From contig JAFDXF010000086.1 in NCBI GenBank assembly GCA_018268055.1, positions 1 through 64,000 on the forward strand: DNA of 64,000 nucleotides. Reading direction: 5' to 3'. How positions within the stretch are numbered: position 1 is the first letter of the stretch; every line of letters starts with the position of its first letter. Under the pieces are notes generated by a model. It did not search any database. It was not told where the DNA came from and saw only the letters and a list, made by a program, of their open reading frames with translations. Shown here in pieces: positions 44,199 through 52,199 of this stretch. This DNA is from Bacteroidota bacterium (GTDB lineage: Bacteria; Bacteroidota; Bacteroidia; Chitinophagales; Chitinophagaceae). Made by a program: the position numbers and the translations under genes.

Positions 44199-44550
44199 TT
44201 TTTTTATACTCTACTTCAAAGTGATGGGCAGCCCATTTCGGAAAAGTATGTTCATTGGGAAAAGTAAAGACATCGTCTTCTTTGGGGTTCATACTTTCCT
44301 TTAACGCATCCCATTTATTTCGCCATATTGAATAATGCTCTAATAGTGCTGCAGCGGCTATTTTTAGTTCTTCCGAAAAGAATAGTTCATTTTTTTCTAA
44401 CAATTGAATCATCTCGGTATTACACTTACGCAAATCTTTTGCATAGCTGAATTTCTGACCGTTTTGCTGATAATTCCTATAAGCAACCATTGAAACGTCC
44501 ATTAAATGGTGAATCTCATTTATTAAATTGCTGTACTGCTTTTTATTCAT
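44188..44550 (-). CDS. Hypothetical helical protein
   Basis: 120 residues, probably all helical, charged, no signal peptide. Segments include LINEIHHLMDVSMVAYRNYQQ and EELKIAAAALLEHYSIWRNKWDALKESM. The end WAAHHFEVEYKKIML is aromatic. I do not recognise the family. It converges with the SET-domain gene (11-base overlap). Confidence 0.65.
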   Translation of the reverse strand: MNKKQYSNLINEIHHLMDVSMVAYRNYQQNGQKFSYAKDLRKCNTEMIQLLEKNELFFSEELKIAAAALLEHYSIWRNKWDALKESMNPKEDDVFTFPNEHTFPKWAAHHFEVEYKKIML

Positions 44551-44671
44551 AATCAGTTTATAGGTTTTATGATTGTTTTTTTACCCAAATTCAAAAAACG
44601 ACTTATTTGATTTTTCATTAACTTAGGGCGAATATAAAATTCAAACTTCATAATAAATAAAACCAACGGTT

Positions 44672-44932
44672 ATGGCAAGGTCGCATCACAGAAAAAAACA
44701 CAAGAGTCATGTAAGAAATTTCAAACAGGAAAAAGAAGGTATCGGATTATTAGAAGCCAAAAAAAGCAGAAGTAGTGGCAAAGTAGTATTCGCATTAGGT
44801 GGCGCTGTTGCAGCATTTGTCATCAGTTATTTTGCTACCGATAGTAATTTATGGATGGCTGTCATCACCCTTATCGGTGCAGGGTTGGGTTATCTACTCG
44901 GCAAACAGATTGACAACATGAAGAACGTGTAA
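44672..44932 (+). CDS. Small two-helix membrane protein, unknown
   Basis: 86 residues. A strongly basic start (MARSHHRKKHKSHVR) is followed by a soluble part and two hydrophobic helices (VVFALGGAVAAFVISYFA, LWMAVITLIGAGLGYLLG), then a short tail. It looks like a small inner-membrane protein with a positively charged cytoplasmic end. No family recognised. A large hairpin lies 34 bases after the stop. Confidence 0.7.
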   Translation: MARSHHRKKHKSHVRNFKQEKEGIGLLEAKKSRSSGKVVFALGGAVAAFVISYFATDSNLWMAVITLIGAGLGYLLGKQIDNMKNV

Positions 44933-44966
44933 AATCGTTGTCTATACTTAGTTTCAATCTCAAATA

Positions 44967-45011
44967 TTTTCACAAAGAAAAATGTTCACGCCTTACATTT
45001 CTTTGTGAAAA
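44967..45011. terminator. Perfect 14-base-pair hairpin
   Basis: TTTTCACAAAGAAA (44967-44980) and TTTCTTTGTGAAAA (44998-45011) flank 17 bases. It may terminate the small membrane-protein gene, but no T-tract follows on the plus strand; it might instead be a mobile or regulatory repeat. Confidence 0.5.
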
Positions 45012-45125
45012 CCCTTTGTACATTCTGTAAAAAATAATTTGCACTTATTCCCCCCAAATCTCTGTGGAAATATTTTAATTCTTCTTGCTAATCTTTTTGT
45101 AATTTGAACTCCAATACTTACAACT

Positions 45126-46874
45126 ATGGGAGATTTTCAAATCAAAAAGAATTCGAAAAAATATGATGTAGTCATTGTTGGCTCCGGTGCCGGCGGCGGT
45201 ATGGCAGCATACATTCTTTCTAAAGCCGGAATGAAAGTTTGTATAGTGGAAGCCGGCTTTTATTATGACCCGCAAAAAAATATTACTCAATTAAAAAATC
45301 CTTGGGAAAGCCCTCGTAGAGGTGCATCTACAAAGTATCGTCCCTTTGGCGATTTTGATGCTTGTTATGGCGGATGGAATTTAGAAGGCGAACCGTTCAC
45401 TAAAGAACAGGGAACTGATTGGTCGTGGTGGCGTGCACGAATGTTGGGCGGGCGCACTAATCACTGGGGAAGAATTTCACTTCGCTTTGGCCCGAAAGAT
45501 TTTAAAAGAAAAAGTATTGACGGCTTAGGAGATGATTGGCCAATCGGATATGAAGACATTAAACCATTCTATGACCGTGTAGATAAATTGATTGGCATTT
45601 TCGGAACAAATGAAGGGTTGGAAAATGATCCCGATGGTTTTTTTCTGAAACCACCTAAACCAAGATTGCATGAATTGTTTATTAAAAATGCAGCAACACA
45701 AGCAGGCGTAAAAGTTATTCCCTCTCGCCTATCCATTCTTACTGAACCGATACAAAACGATGCAGATCGTGCCAGTTGTTTTTTCTGTGGACAATGCAAT
45801 CGTAACTGTAGTATTGCAAAAGCAGATTTCTCTTCTACCAATGTATTGATAAAACCAGCAATTAAAACAGGCAATGTGGACATCATTGCCAATGCTATGG
45901 CCCGAGAAGTGTTGACCAATAAAGACGGATTGGCAACCGGCGTATCTTATATCAATAAAGAAGATATGCAAGAATATCAAGTAGAAGGTAGTGTGGTGAT
46001 TGTGGCTGCCAGTGCATGTGAGAGCGCAAGACTTTTATTAAACTCTAAATCTCCACGACATCCGAATGGATTGGCAAATAGTAGTAATGTAGTAGGAAAA
46101 TATTTGCACGATTCAACCGGTGCGGCTTTAGGCGGCATCTTACCTCAATTGTTTGATCGTAAAAGATATAATGAAGATGGCGTAGGCGGAATGCATATTT
46201 ATTCTCCCTGGTGGTTGGATAATAAGAAATTAGATTTTCCACGCGGTTATCATATTGAATATTGGGGCGGTATGGGACAACCTTCTTATGGATTTAGTTG
46301 GGGTATAGAAAATCTGAATGGAAAGTATGTAGTGAAAGGAAAACAAAAAGAAGCCGGAGGTTATGGAGCATCATTGAAAGAAGACTACCGATATTTTTAT
46401 GGTTGCGGTGTGGGTATGGCCGGCCGTGGTGAAGCACTTGCTTTAGAAAGTAATTATTGTGCAATAGATCCTAACACTGTTGACCAATACGGAATTCCTG
46501 TTTTAAAATTCAATGTAAAATGGAGTGAACATGAAATAAAACAGGCAAAGCACATGAAAGAAACTTTCAAAGAAATAATGCACAATATGGGTGCTGTGAT
46601 AACTTGGGGCGGCGATGATGATGAAAAAAATAATTGGGGGATTTCAAAGCCGGGAGAAATCATTCACGAAGCAGGGACTGTAAGAATGGGCAATGATGCA
46701 AAGCGCTCTGCTTTAAATAAATTTAGTCAAGCTCACGATTGCAAAAATCTATTTTGTGTAGATGGCGGTCAATTTGTATCGCAAGCCGATAAAAATATTA
46801 CATGGACAATACTTGCTTTAAGTATGAGGGCCAGTGAATACATTATTGAAGAAAAAAAGAAAATGAATCTTTAG
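45126..46874 (+). CDS. GMC family FAD oxidoreductase (sugar dehydrogenase-like large subunit)
   Basis: 582 residues, no signal peptide. FAD loop DVVIVGSGAGGGMAAYILSKAG (15-36), the long GMC lid GGRTNHWGRISLRFGP, a Cys-rich CFFCGQCNRNC stretch and the C-terminal HEAGTVRMG / VDGGQFVSQADKN segments with the catalytic His. In related glucoside-3-dehydrogenases or gluconate dehydrogenase, this large subunit pairs with the small Tat-exported subunit encoded next to it (24 bases later) and gives electrons to a cytochrome c. Confidence 0.9.
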   Translation: MGDFQIKKNSKKYDVVIVGSGAGGGMAAYILSKAGMKVCIVEAGFYYDPQKNITQLKNPWESPRRGASTKYRPFGDFDACYGGWNLEGEPFTKEQGTDWSWWRARMLGGRTNHWGRISLRFGPKDFKRKSIDGLGDDWPIGYEDIKPFYDRVDKLIGIFGTNEGLENDPDGFFLKPPKPRLHELFIKNAATQAGVKVIPSRLSILTEPIQNDADRASCFFCGQCNRNCSIAKADFSSTNVLIKPAIKTGNVDIIANAMAREVLTNKDGLATGVSYINKEDMQEYQVEGSVVIVAASACESARLLLNSKSPRHPNGLANSSNVVGKYLHDSTGAALGGILPQLFDRKRYNEDGVGGMHIYSPWWLDNKKLDFPRGYHIEYWGGMGQPSYGFSWGIENLNGKYVVKGKQKEAGGYGASLKEDYRYFYGCGVGMAGRGEALALESNYCAIDPNTVDQYGIPVLKFNVKWSEHEIKQAKHMKETFKEIMHNMGAVITWGGDDDEKNNWGISKPGEIIHEAGTVRMGNDAKRSALNKFSQAHDCKNLFCVDGGQFVSQADKNITWTILALSMRASEYIIEEKKKMNL

Positions 46875-46898
46875 TAGATATTTTAAAAACAAAATATT

Positions 46899-47567
46899 AT
46901 GGACAGACGTAATTCATTAAAACTGATAATTGCAGGAGCCGTTGCTTCACCTATGGCAATAGCTGCCTGCAAAACAGATGATAAAGAAAAAAACAACTCA
47001 GGCGTTGATAATAAATTTAGCTTAGACAGAAATCCGGATGAACTGAAGTATGAAAACAAATTATTGGCTGAGCCAAAATTTTTTACAGAGCATGAAATGG
47101 CCACCATTGCTGTCTTAGCAAATATCATCATTCCAAAAGATGAAGTAAGCGGTAGTGCAACAGATGCAAAGGTTCCTGAATTCATTGAGTTTATTGTACA
47201 CGATATGCCCAACCATCAGGTACCAATGAAAGGAGGTTTACGTTGGTTAGACATGTATTGCATGCAGCAATACAATCAATCATTTAAAGACTTATCAAAA
47301 GAACAACAAATAGCAGTTGTTGATTTAATTGCTTATCCTAAAAAAGCGAAACCGGAGATGAGTCAGGGTGTAAAATTTTTCAGCCTGATGCGAGATTTAA
47401 CTGCAACCGGATTTTATACATCCGAAGTCGGTGTGAAAGATTTGGGGTACGTAGGCAATACACCTACACAATGGAACGGCGTACCCGAAGATGTATTGAA
47501 ACAATATAATAAAGCATACACTGAAAAAGAGCTGAAGGAATGTGTTAGTTTCGATAACAAAAAATAA
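46899..47567 (+). CDS. Gluconate 2-dehydrogenase subunit 3 family (small subunit)
   Basis: 222 residues. The start DRRNSLKLIIAGAVASPMAIAAC has the twin Arg of a Tat signal and a lipobox Cys at 25. The body matches gluconate 2-dehydrogenase subunit 3: FTEHEMATIAVLANIIIPKDEVSGSATDAKVPEFI, MKGGLRWLD and FFSLMRDLTATGFYTSEVG. This subunit carries the large GMC subunit through the Tat system. Confidence 0.9.
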   Translation: MDRRNSLKLIIAGAVASPMAIAACKTDDKEKNNSGVDNKFSLDRNPDELKYENKLLAEPKFFTEHEMATIAVLANIIIPKDEVSGSATDAKVPEFIEFIVHDMPNHQVPMKGGLRWLDMYCMQQYNQSFKDLSKEQQIAVVDLIAYPKKAKPEMSQGVKFFSLMRDLTATGFYTSEVGVKDLGYVGNTPTQWNGVPEDVLKQYNKAYTEKELKECVSFDNKK

Positions 47568-47575
47568 CTTAAACC

Positions 47576-47589
47576 CTTTTTCGAAAAAG
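47576..47589. repeat. 14-base self-complementary palindrome
   Basis: CTTTTTCGAAAAAG lies 8 bases after the dehydrogenase small-subunit stop. It is fully self-complementary and could be a weak stem or chance. Confidence 0.3.
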
Positions 47590-47614
47590 CAAATCATTAA
47601 ACTATCAGTTAATT

Positions 47615-48793
47615 ATGAAAATTAAAATTTTTATTTTCATATCCTTTACGTTTCCCATATTCATTTCTGCACAGTCTTATGTTACACTTCATGAAGATTG
47701 CAACTATGGGGGCAAAAGTTATTTTTTACAAGCTGGCACCTATTCTGGATATGCAATGAAGATTGGCAATGACAAGCTTTCATCCATACAGATACCTTCT
47801 GGAATGAAAGTTACTGTCTATGAAGATGAAAATTTCAGAGGAAATTCTAAAACATTTACAGCAAATGTACCATGCCTAGACAGCAATTGGAATGATATGA
47901 CTTCATCTATAGTTGTAGAAAGTTCAACTACCTCCGGTACATACAATCCAAATGATTATCTGATCGTTTATACTGATTGCTATCAAAAGGGAGAATACCA
48001 AACTTTAAAACCCGGAGCTTACACCGGCGATGAACTTAATATTTTTAAAAACAATATTTCATCATTTTCCATTTTTGGTAATTTAAGAGTACGAGCCTAC
48101 ACTAATAGTAATGATGCTACAGGCTACTTCGGAATATTTGATGCAAGTCAGCCTTGTCTTAGCTATCAATTTAACAATAAGATTCAATCATTGATAATAG
48201 AACCAAGACCTTCTTCCGGTGGACAAGGATTGGGAGGTGGATCAAATCAAGGAGTAGCAACTTTTTACACTGAGTGCAACAACAATGGTAACAGCATTCG
48301 ATTATTACCCGGCACCTATACTGCTGACAAACTCGGTTTATTCGCTTATGATATATCTTCAGTTGAAATTCCAACATCTGTAAGGGTAAAAGCTTACTAT
48401 TCTAATGACGCCAGTGGAAATTTTACGCTGCTTAACGGTAATACATCTTGCCTTGATTATAATACAAATAATAAATTTGGTTCTTTAATGATTGAGGCCA
48501 CCAGCAGTTCTTCATCGGCTCCTCCCGCAACTGAAGTTACAATTTATGTTGATGAGAACTATCGTGGACAATCAGCCACATTGCTGCCCGGTTCATACCC
48601 CAATATGGCACAAATTAATTTTCCTGATAAAGCTGTAAGCTCGGTTGTAGTTCCGACAGGCTATCGTGTAGTTATCTACGAAAAAGAAAATTTTGGTGGC
48701 AAGAGTTTTATCTTAACAGATTCCAGAAGTAGTTTTTGGTTAACAAAATGGAATGATAAAACTTCATCTGTTAAGGTATATCGTGACAGATAA
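47615..48793 (+). CDS. Secreted four-domain beta/gamma-crystallin protein
   Basis: 392 residues with a signal peptide (1-20). Four similar domains, about 22-104, 113-197, 213-294 and 306-391, each made of two Greek-key motifs. Calcium motifs (N/D-N/D-x-x-S/T-S): NDKLSS (52) and NDMTSS (93) in domain 1; DKAVSS (338) and NDKTSS (380) in domain 4; degenerate in domains 2 and 3 (KNNISS, NNKIQS, AYDISS, NNKFGS). A Gly/Ser linker joins 2 to 3. It likely binds calcium outside the cell. It is the last gene before a strong hairpin. Confidence 0.88.
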   Translation: MKIKIFIFISFTFPIFISAQSYVTLHEDCNYGGKSYFLQAGTYSGYAMKIGNDKLSSIQIPSGMKVTVYEDENFRGNSKTFTANVPCLDSNWNDMTSSIVVESSTTSGTYNPNDYLIVYTDCYQKGEYQTLKPGAYTGDELNIFKNNISSFSIFGNLRVRAYTNSNDATGYFGIFDASQPCLSYQFNNKIQSLIIEPRPSSGGQGLGGGSNQGVATFYTECNNNGNSIRLLPGTYTADKLGLFAYDISSVEIPTSVRVKAYYSNDASGNFTLLNGNTSCLDYNTNNKFGSLMIEATSSSSSAPPATEVTIYVDENYRGQSATLLPGSYPNMAQINFPDKAVSSVVVPTGYRVVIYEKENFGGKSFILTDSRSSFWLTKWNDKTSSVKVYRDR

Positions 48794-48813
48794 GTTCAAT
48801 ATTTTTTCAATAA

Positions 48814-48846
48814 ATAAGCTGCTTAATTTTTTTTCAGGCAGCTTAT
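48814..48846. terminator. Bidirectional terminator between crystallin and ATPase genes
   Basis: ATAAGCTGC (48814-48822) and GCAGCTTAT (48838-48846), perfect 9-base arms with a T-rich loop, between convergent genes. Confidence 0.75.
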
Positions 48847-48865
48847 CTATTTTATGGAGAATTAA

Positions 48866-50959
48866 TTAAAATTTCATTCGTTGAATACGCACAGCATTTA
48901 AAATCGCTAATAATGCAACGCCTACATCTGCAAAGACAGCTTCCCACATCGTAGCTAGACCGCCTGCACCTAAAATCAAAACAATTGCTTTTACCACAAA
49001 TGCAAAACTGATATTTTGCCAAACGATTTTTTTTGTTTGCTTACCAATATTTATCGCAATAGGTATTCTGGATGGTGCATCATCTTGTATCACAACATCA
49101 GCCGTTTCAATAGTAGCATCACTACCTAATCCGCCCATAGCAATACCAACATCGCTTAATGCAACCACAGGTGCATCATTTACCCCATCACCTACAAATG
49201 CAACACTCTCATTGGTAGATTTAATCTCTTTTAACTTATCTACTTTGTCTTCAGGCAATAAATCACCATAAGCATTTTCAATTCCGATTTTTTCTGCAAC
49301 AGCTTTTACAACAGAAGTTTTATCTCCACTCAACATATAAGGAGTAACACTCAAAGCTTTTAACTTAGTTATTGCTTCTTCAGCATCAGGTTTCAGCTCA
49401 TCAGCAATCGTTATATAACCTACATATTTACCATCAAAAGCAATAGCAATTGTTGTAAATATTATTTTGGAAGTATCAACATTAAATGAAACATTAAATT
49501 TTTGTAACAATTTAAAATTACCGACTAATATTTGTTTGCCATTAATTTTTGCAGATAGCCCATGCCCTGAAATTTCTTCTATCTCTGAAAATACGATAAG
49601 GTGATTTACATCACCAACATATTCTTGAATTGCAGTTGCAACGGGATGTGTGCTTTTACTTTCCAATGCATTAACCCATTGCAGTATTTCATCTTTATTA
49701 TATTCGGGAAGAAAATTTACTTCTTGCACTTTGAATACGCCTTTCGTTAAGGTGCCTGTCTTATCCATTACAACACTTTTTACACCGGCCAGGATATCCA
49801 AAAAATTACTTCCTTTAAATAAGATACCGTTTCTACTTGCAGCACCTATCCCACCGAAATAACCAAGCGGAATTGAAATAACCAAAGCACAAGGACAAGA
49901 AATAACTAAAAAAATTAATGACCGATAAAGCCATTCATTAAAATGATAGGGATTTACAAAAAGAGCAGGAAGAAAACAAAGAGCAATTGCCAACAATACA
50001 ACAATTGGCGTATAGATATTTGCAAACTTCCTGATAAACAATTCAGTTTTCGCTTTCTGTGTAGTTGCGTTTTGAACCAAATTTAAAATCTTACTGAGTT
50101 TACTATCAGAATAAGGAGTAGTAACTTTAACCAAAGCAATACTGTTCAGGTTAATCATTCCGGCCAATACCGATTCTCCTTTTAATTTCGAATCAGGCTT
50201 GCTTTCTCCTGTAAGTGCGGCCGTATTAAACGAGGCAGTGTCTGAAACAAGTTCTCCATCTAAACCTAATTTTTCGCCGGGCTTTAATTGTATCATTGAG
50301 CCAATTGCAACTTCTTCAGCTTTAGTAATTATCGGTTTATTGTCTGCAATAATGGTTACTTCATCAGGTCTTTGATCCAACAAAGCTTTAATATTTGATT
50401 TTGCTCTTTTAATTGCCAACGTTTGAAAAACTTCACCAACAGCATAAAATGACATGACTGCAACGCCTTCCGGATATTGACCAATGGAAAAAGCGCCAAT
50501 GGTAGCAATACACATCAATAAAAATTCTGAAAAGATATCGCCCTTTCCCATACTTTCAATCGCTTCTTTCATTACCGGCAGCCCTACCGGAATATAAGCA
50601 ACAGCAAACCAAACAATTCTTATCCAACCTGTAAACCAAGATTGTAGTATCCAATTATCAAATGCTAAAGCAGTCATCAATAATACAAAACTGATCAGCG
50701 CCGGAAGAAACATTTGAATAATTGACTGCTCACTTCCTGAATGATCATGGTCGTGATTGTGATGATGATCGTGCCCATCTCCTTCACTATGTTCATGTGA
50801 GTGATTATGTTCTTTATTTAATTCTTTTACTCCAACCCGTTTACCTGAAAATATATCTGCAGCATCTGCCTTTTCATAGATACGTTCTTCTCTGACGCAA
50901 CATAGTTGCTTGCCTTGTGCATCATAAATATGCTTATGATGAGGATCTTTATTTTTCAT
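48866..50959 (-). CDS. Heavy-metal P1B-type ATPase (Zn/Cd/Co/Pb class)
   Basis: 697 residues. The N-terminus has no CxxC metal-binding domain; it has a CC pair (QLCCVREERIY, 20-21) and a histidine-rich stretch (51-73, HNHSHEH ... HHHNHDHDH). Core motifs: the metal site ISCPCALVISIP, phosphorylation site DKTGTLTKG, TGESKP, STHPVATAI and GDGVNDAPVVALSD. Exports soft divalent ions to the periplasm. Last gene of the efflux operon, 17 bases after czcB. Confidence 0.92.
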   Translation of the reverse strand: MKNKDPHHKHIYDAQGKQLCCVREERIYEKADAADIFSGKRVGVKELNKEHNHSHEHSEGDGHDHHHNHDHDHSGSEQSIIQMFLPALISFVLLMTALAFDNWILQSWFTGWIRIVWFAVAYIPVGLPVMKEAIESMGKGDIFSEFLLMCIATIGAFSIGQYPEGVAVMSFYAVGEVFQTLAIKRAKSNIKALLDQRPDEVTIIADNKPIITKAEEVAIGSMIQLKPGEKLGLDGELVSDTASFNTAALTGESKPDSKLKGESVLAGMINLNSIALVKVTTPYSDSKLSKILNLVQNATTQKAKTELFIRKFANIYTPIVVLLAIALCFLPALFVNPYHFNEWLYRSLIFLVISCPCALVISIPLGYFGGIGAASRNGILFKGSNFLDILAGVKSVVMDKTGTLTKGVFKVQEVNFLPEYNKDEILQWVNALESKSTHPVATAIQEYVGDVNHLIVFSEIEEISGHGLSAKINGKQILVGNFKLLQKFNVSFNVDTSKIIFTTIAIAFDGKYVGYITIADELKPDAEEAITKLKALSVTPYMLSGDKTSVVKAVAEKIGIENAYGDLLPEDKVDKLKEIKSTNESVAFVGDGVNDAPVVALSDVGIAMGGLGSDATIETADVVIQDDAPSRIPIAINIGKQTKKIVWQNISFAFVVKAIVLILGAGGLATMWEAVFADVGVALLAILNAVRIQRMKF

Positions 50960-50976
50960 TGTTCTCGTTTAAAATT

Positions 50977-52188
50977 TTAATGTTCATGTTCGCCTGTGTT
51001 CGTCAGTTTAGCCATTACAAAAAAAGCTCCTTTTACCACCACCTTCGCAGTTGTAGGAACTTCTTTCAATAAAGTAATCTCTGTATAACCGACATCTGTT
51101 GTTCCTTTTACTACCTGAATCATTTGAAATGTTTGTTCTTCTGAATTCTTTGTATCCTTATCTTTAGGTTGATTCTTTTCTTCCTGCACAAATATATAAT
51201 CTTGCCCTTGCATGGTTACTATAGCATCTGAAGGAACTGCCGGCACTGTCTTTTTCTCCAAACTTACTACAGCTGTAATATTCATTCCGTCTATCAACCC
51301 TGTTTTATCGCCCTGCACTTTTGCATGAACGGAAATTGCTTTGCTTTCTCCTTCAAAAGAAGAGCCCAATGAAAATATTTGTGCATCATACTCTTTACCC
51401 GGATTGTTCGTTAAAGTAAAGTGTATGACTTGTTTGTTTTGAAGTTTAGACAAATCTTTTTCATAAACAAATAAATCAAGATGCAACTGACTATTATCCA
51501 CTACTTCAGCAATTTGTGTACTTAAATCAATATAACTTCCGATTTGGACGCCAACACTACTTACTACTCCAGAAATAGGGCTTGAAATAGAAAGTACCGA
51601 TACTAATTTTCCGTTGGACAAACTACTCGGGTTCACGCCCATCAATCTTATTTGCTGTGCATAAGTGGATTGTGCAGTTCGTAAAGTGCGCAATTCAGTT
51701 TCTGCTGATTGCAAATTTTTTAATGCTCCGGCATTTCCTTCATTCAATTCTTTTTGCCGTTTCACTTCCAATTCTGCAAGATTGATTTTAGCAGATACAC
51801 TCAGATAATCACTTTGTATCTGAATAAATTCCGGATTACTCACCGTTGCAATGATTTGTCCTTTGCGAACCATGCTACCTGCTTGCACCAATAAAGAACG
51901 AATAACACCTCTGTAAACAGAATTGATACTAGCTTTGTTTTGATTGGGCACTTTGAGAATACCATTGGTTTTCAAAGCATCTGTCAATTGTTTTTGCTCT
52001 ATAACTCCTGTTTCTATTCCAATGGATTGAATTTGTTCGTTAGTCAATGATACTGTATTTTCAGCATGTTCTTCCACATTGTCGACTTCCTGCTTTGTCT
52101 CTTGCACTACTTCTGTTTTTCCACCACATGAAGTAATAGCAACTGTACTTGCCATCAAAATGTACAATAAAAAATAATTCTTTTTCAT
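50977..52188 (-). CDS. czcB: Efflux RND periplasmic adaptor (CzcB-like lipoprotein)
   Basis: 403 residues. Lipid Cys at 21 (VAITSCGG). A membrane-fusion protein with barrel-sandwich (lipoyl) halves around a hairpin coiled coil (NPEFIQIQSDYLSVSAKINLAELEVKRQKELNEGN) and a beta-barrel region, ending in GEHEH, a possible metal-binding tail. It joins the inner-membrane pump to the outer-membrane channel. It starts 11 bases after the pump gene. Confidence 0.9.
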   Translation of the reverse strand: MKKNYFLLYILMASTVAITSCGGKTEVVQETKQEVDNVEEHAENTVSLTNEQIQSIGIETGVIEQKQLTDALKTNGILKVPNQNKASINSVYRGVIRSLLVQAGSMVRKGQIIATVSNPEFIQIQSDYLSVSAKINLAELEVKRQKELNEGNAGALKNLQSAETELRTLRTAQSTYAQQIRLMGVNPSSLSNGKLVSVLSISSPISGVVSSVGVQIGSYIDLSTQIAEVVDNSQLHLDLFVYEKDLSKLQNKQVIHFTLTNNPGKEYDAQIFSLGSSFEGESKAISVHAKVQGDKTGLIDGMNITAVVSLEKKTVPAVPSDAIVTMQGQDYIFVQEEKNQPKDKDTKNSEEQTFQMIQVVKGTTDVGYTEITLLKEVPTTAKVVVKGAFFVMAKLTNTGEHEH

Positions 52189-52199
52189 ATTAATAGTAC

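Noticed and set aside
47576..47589. Palindrome CTTTTTCGAAAAAG as a terminator
   Set aside because: It has no loop and cannot form a usual intrinsic terminator; kept only as a low-confidence repeat.
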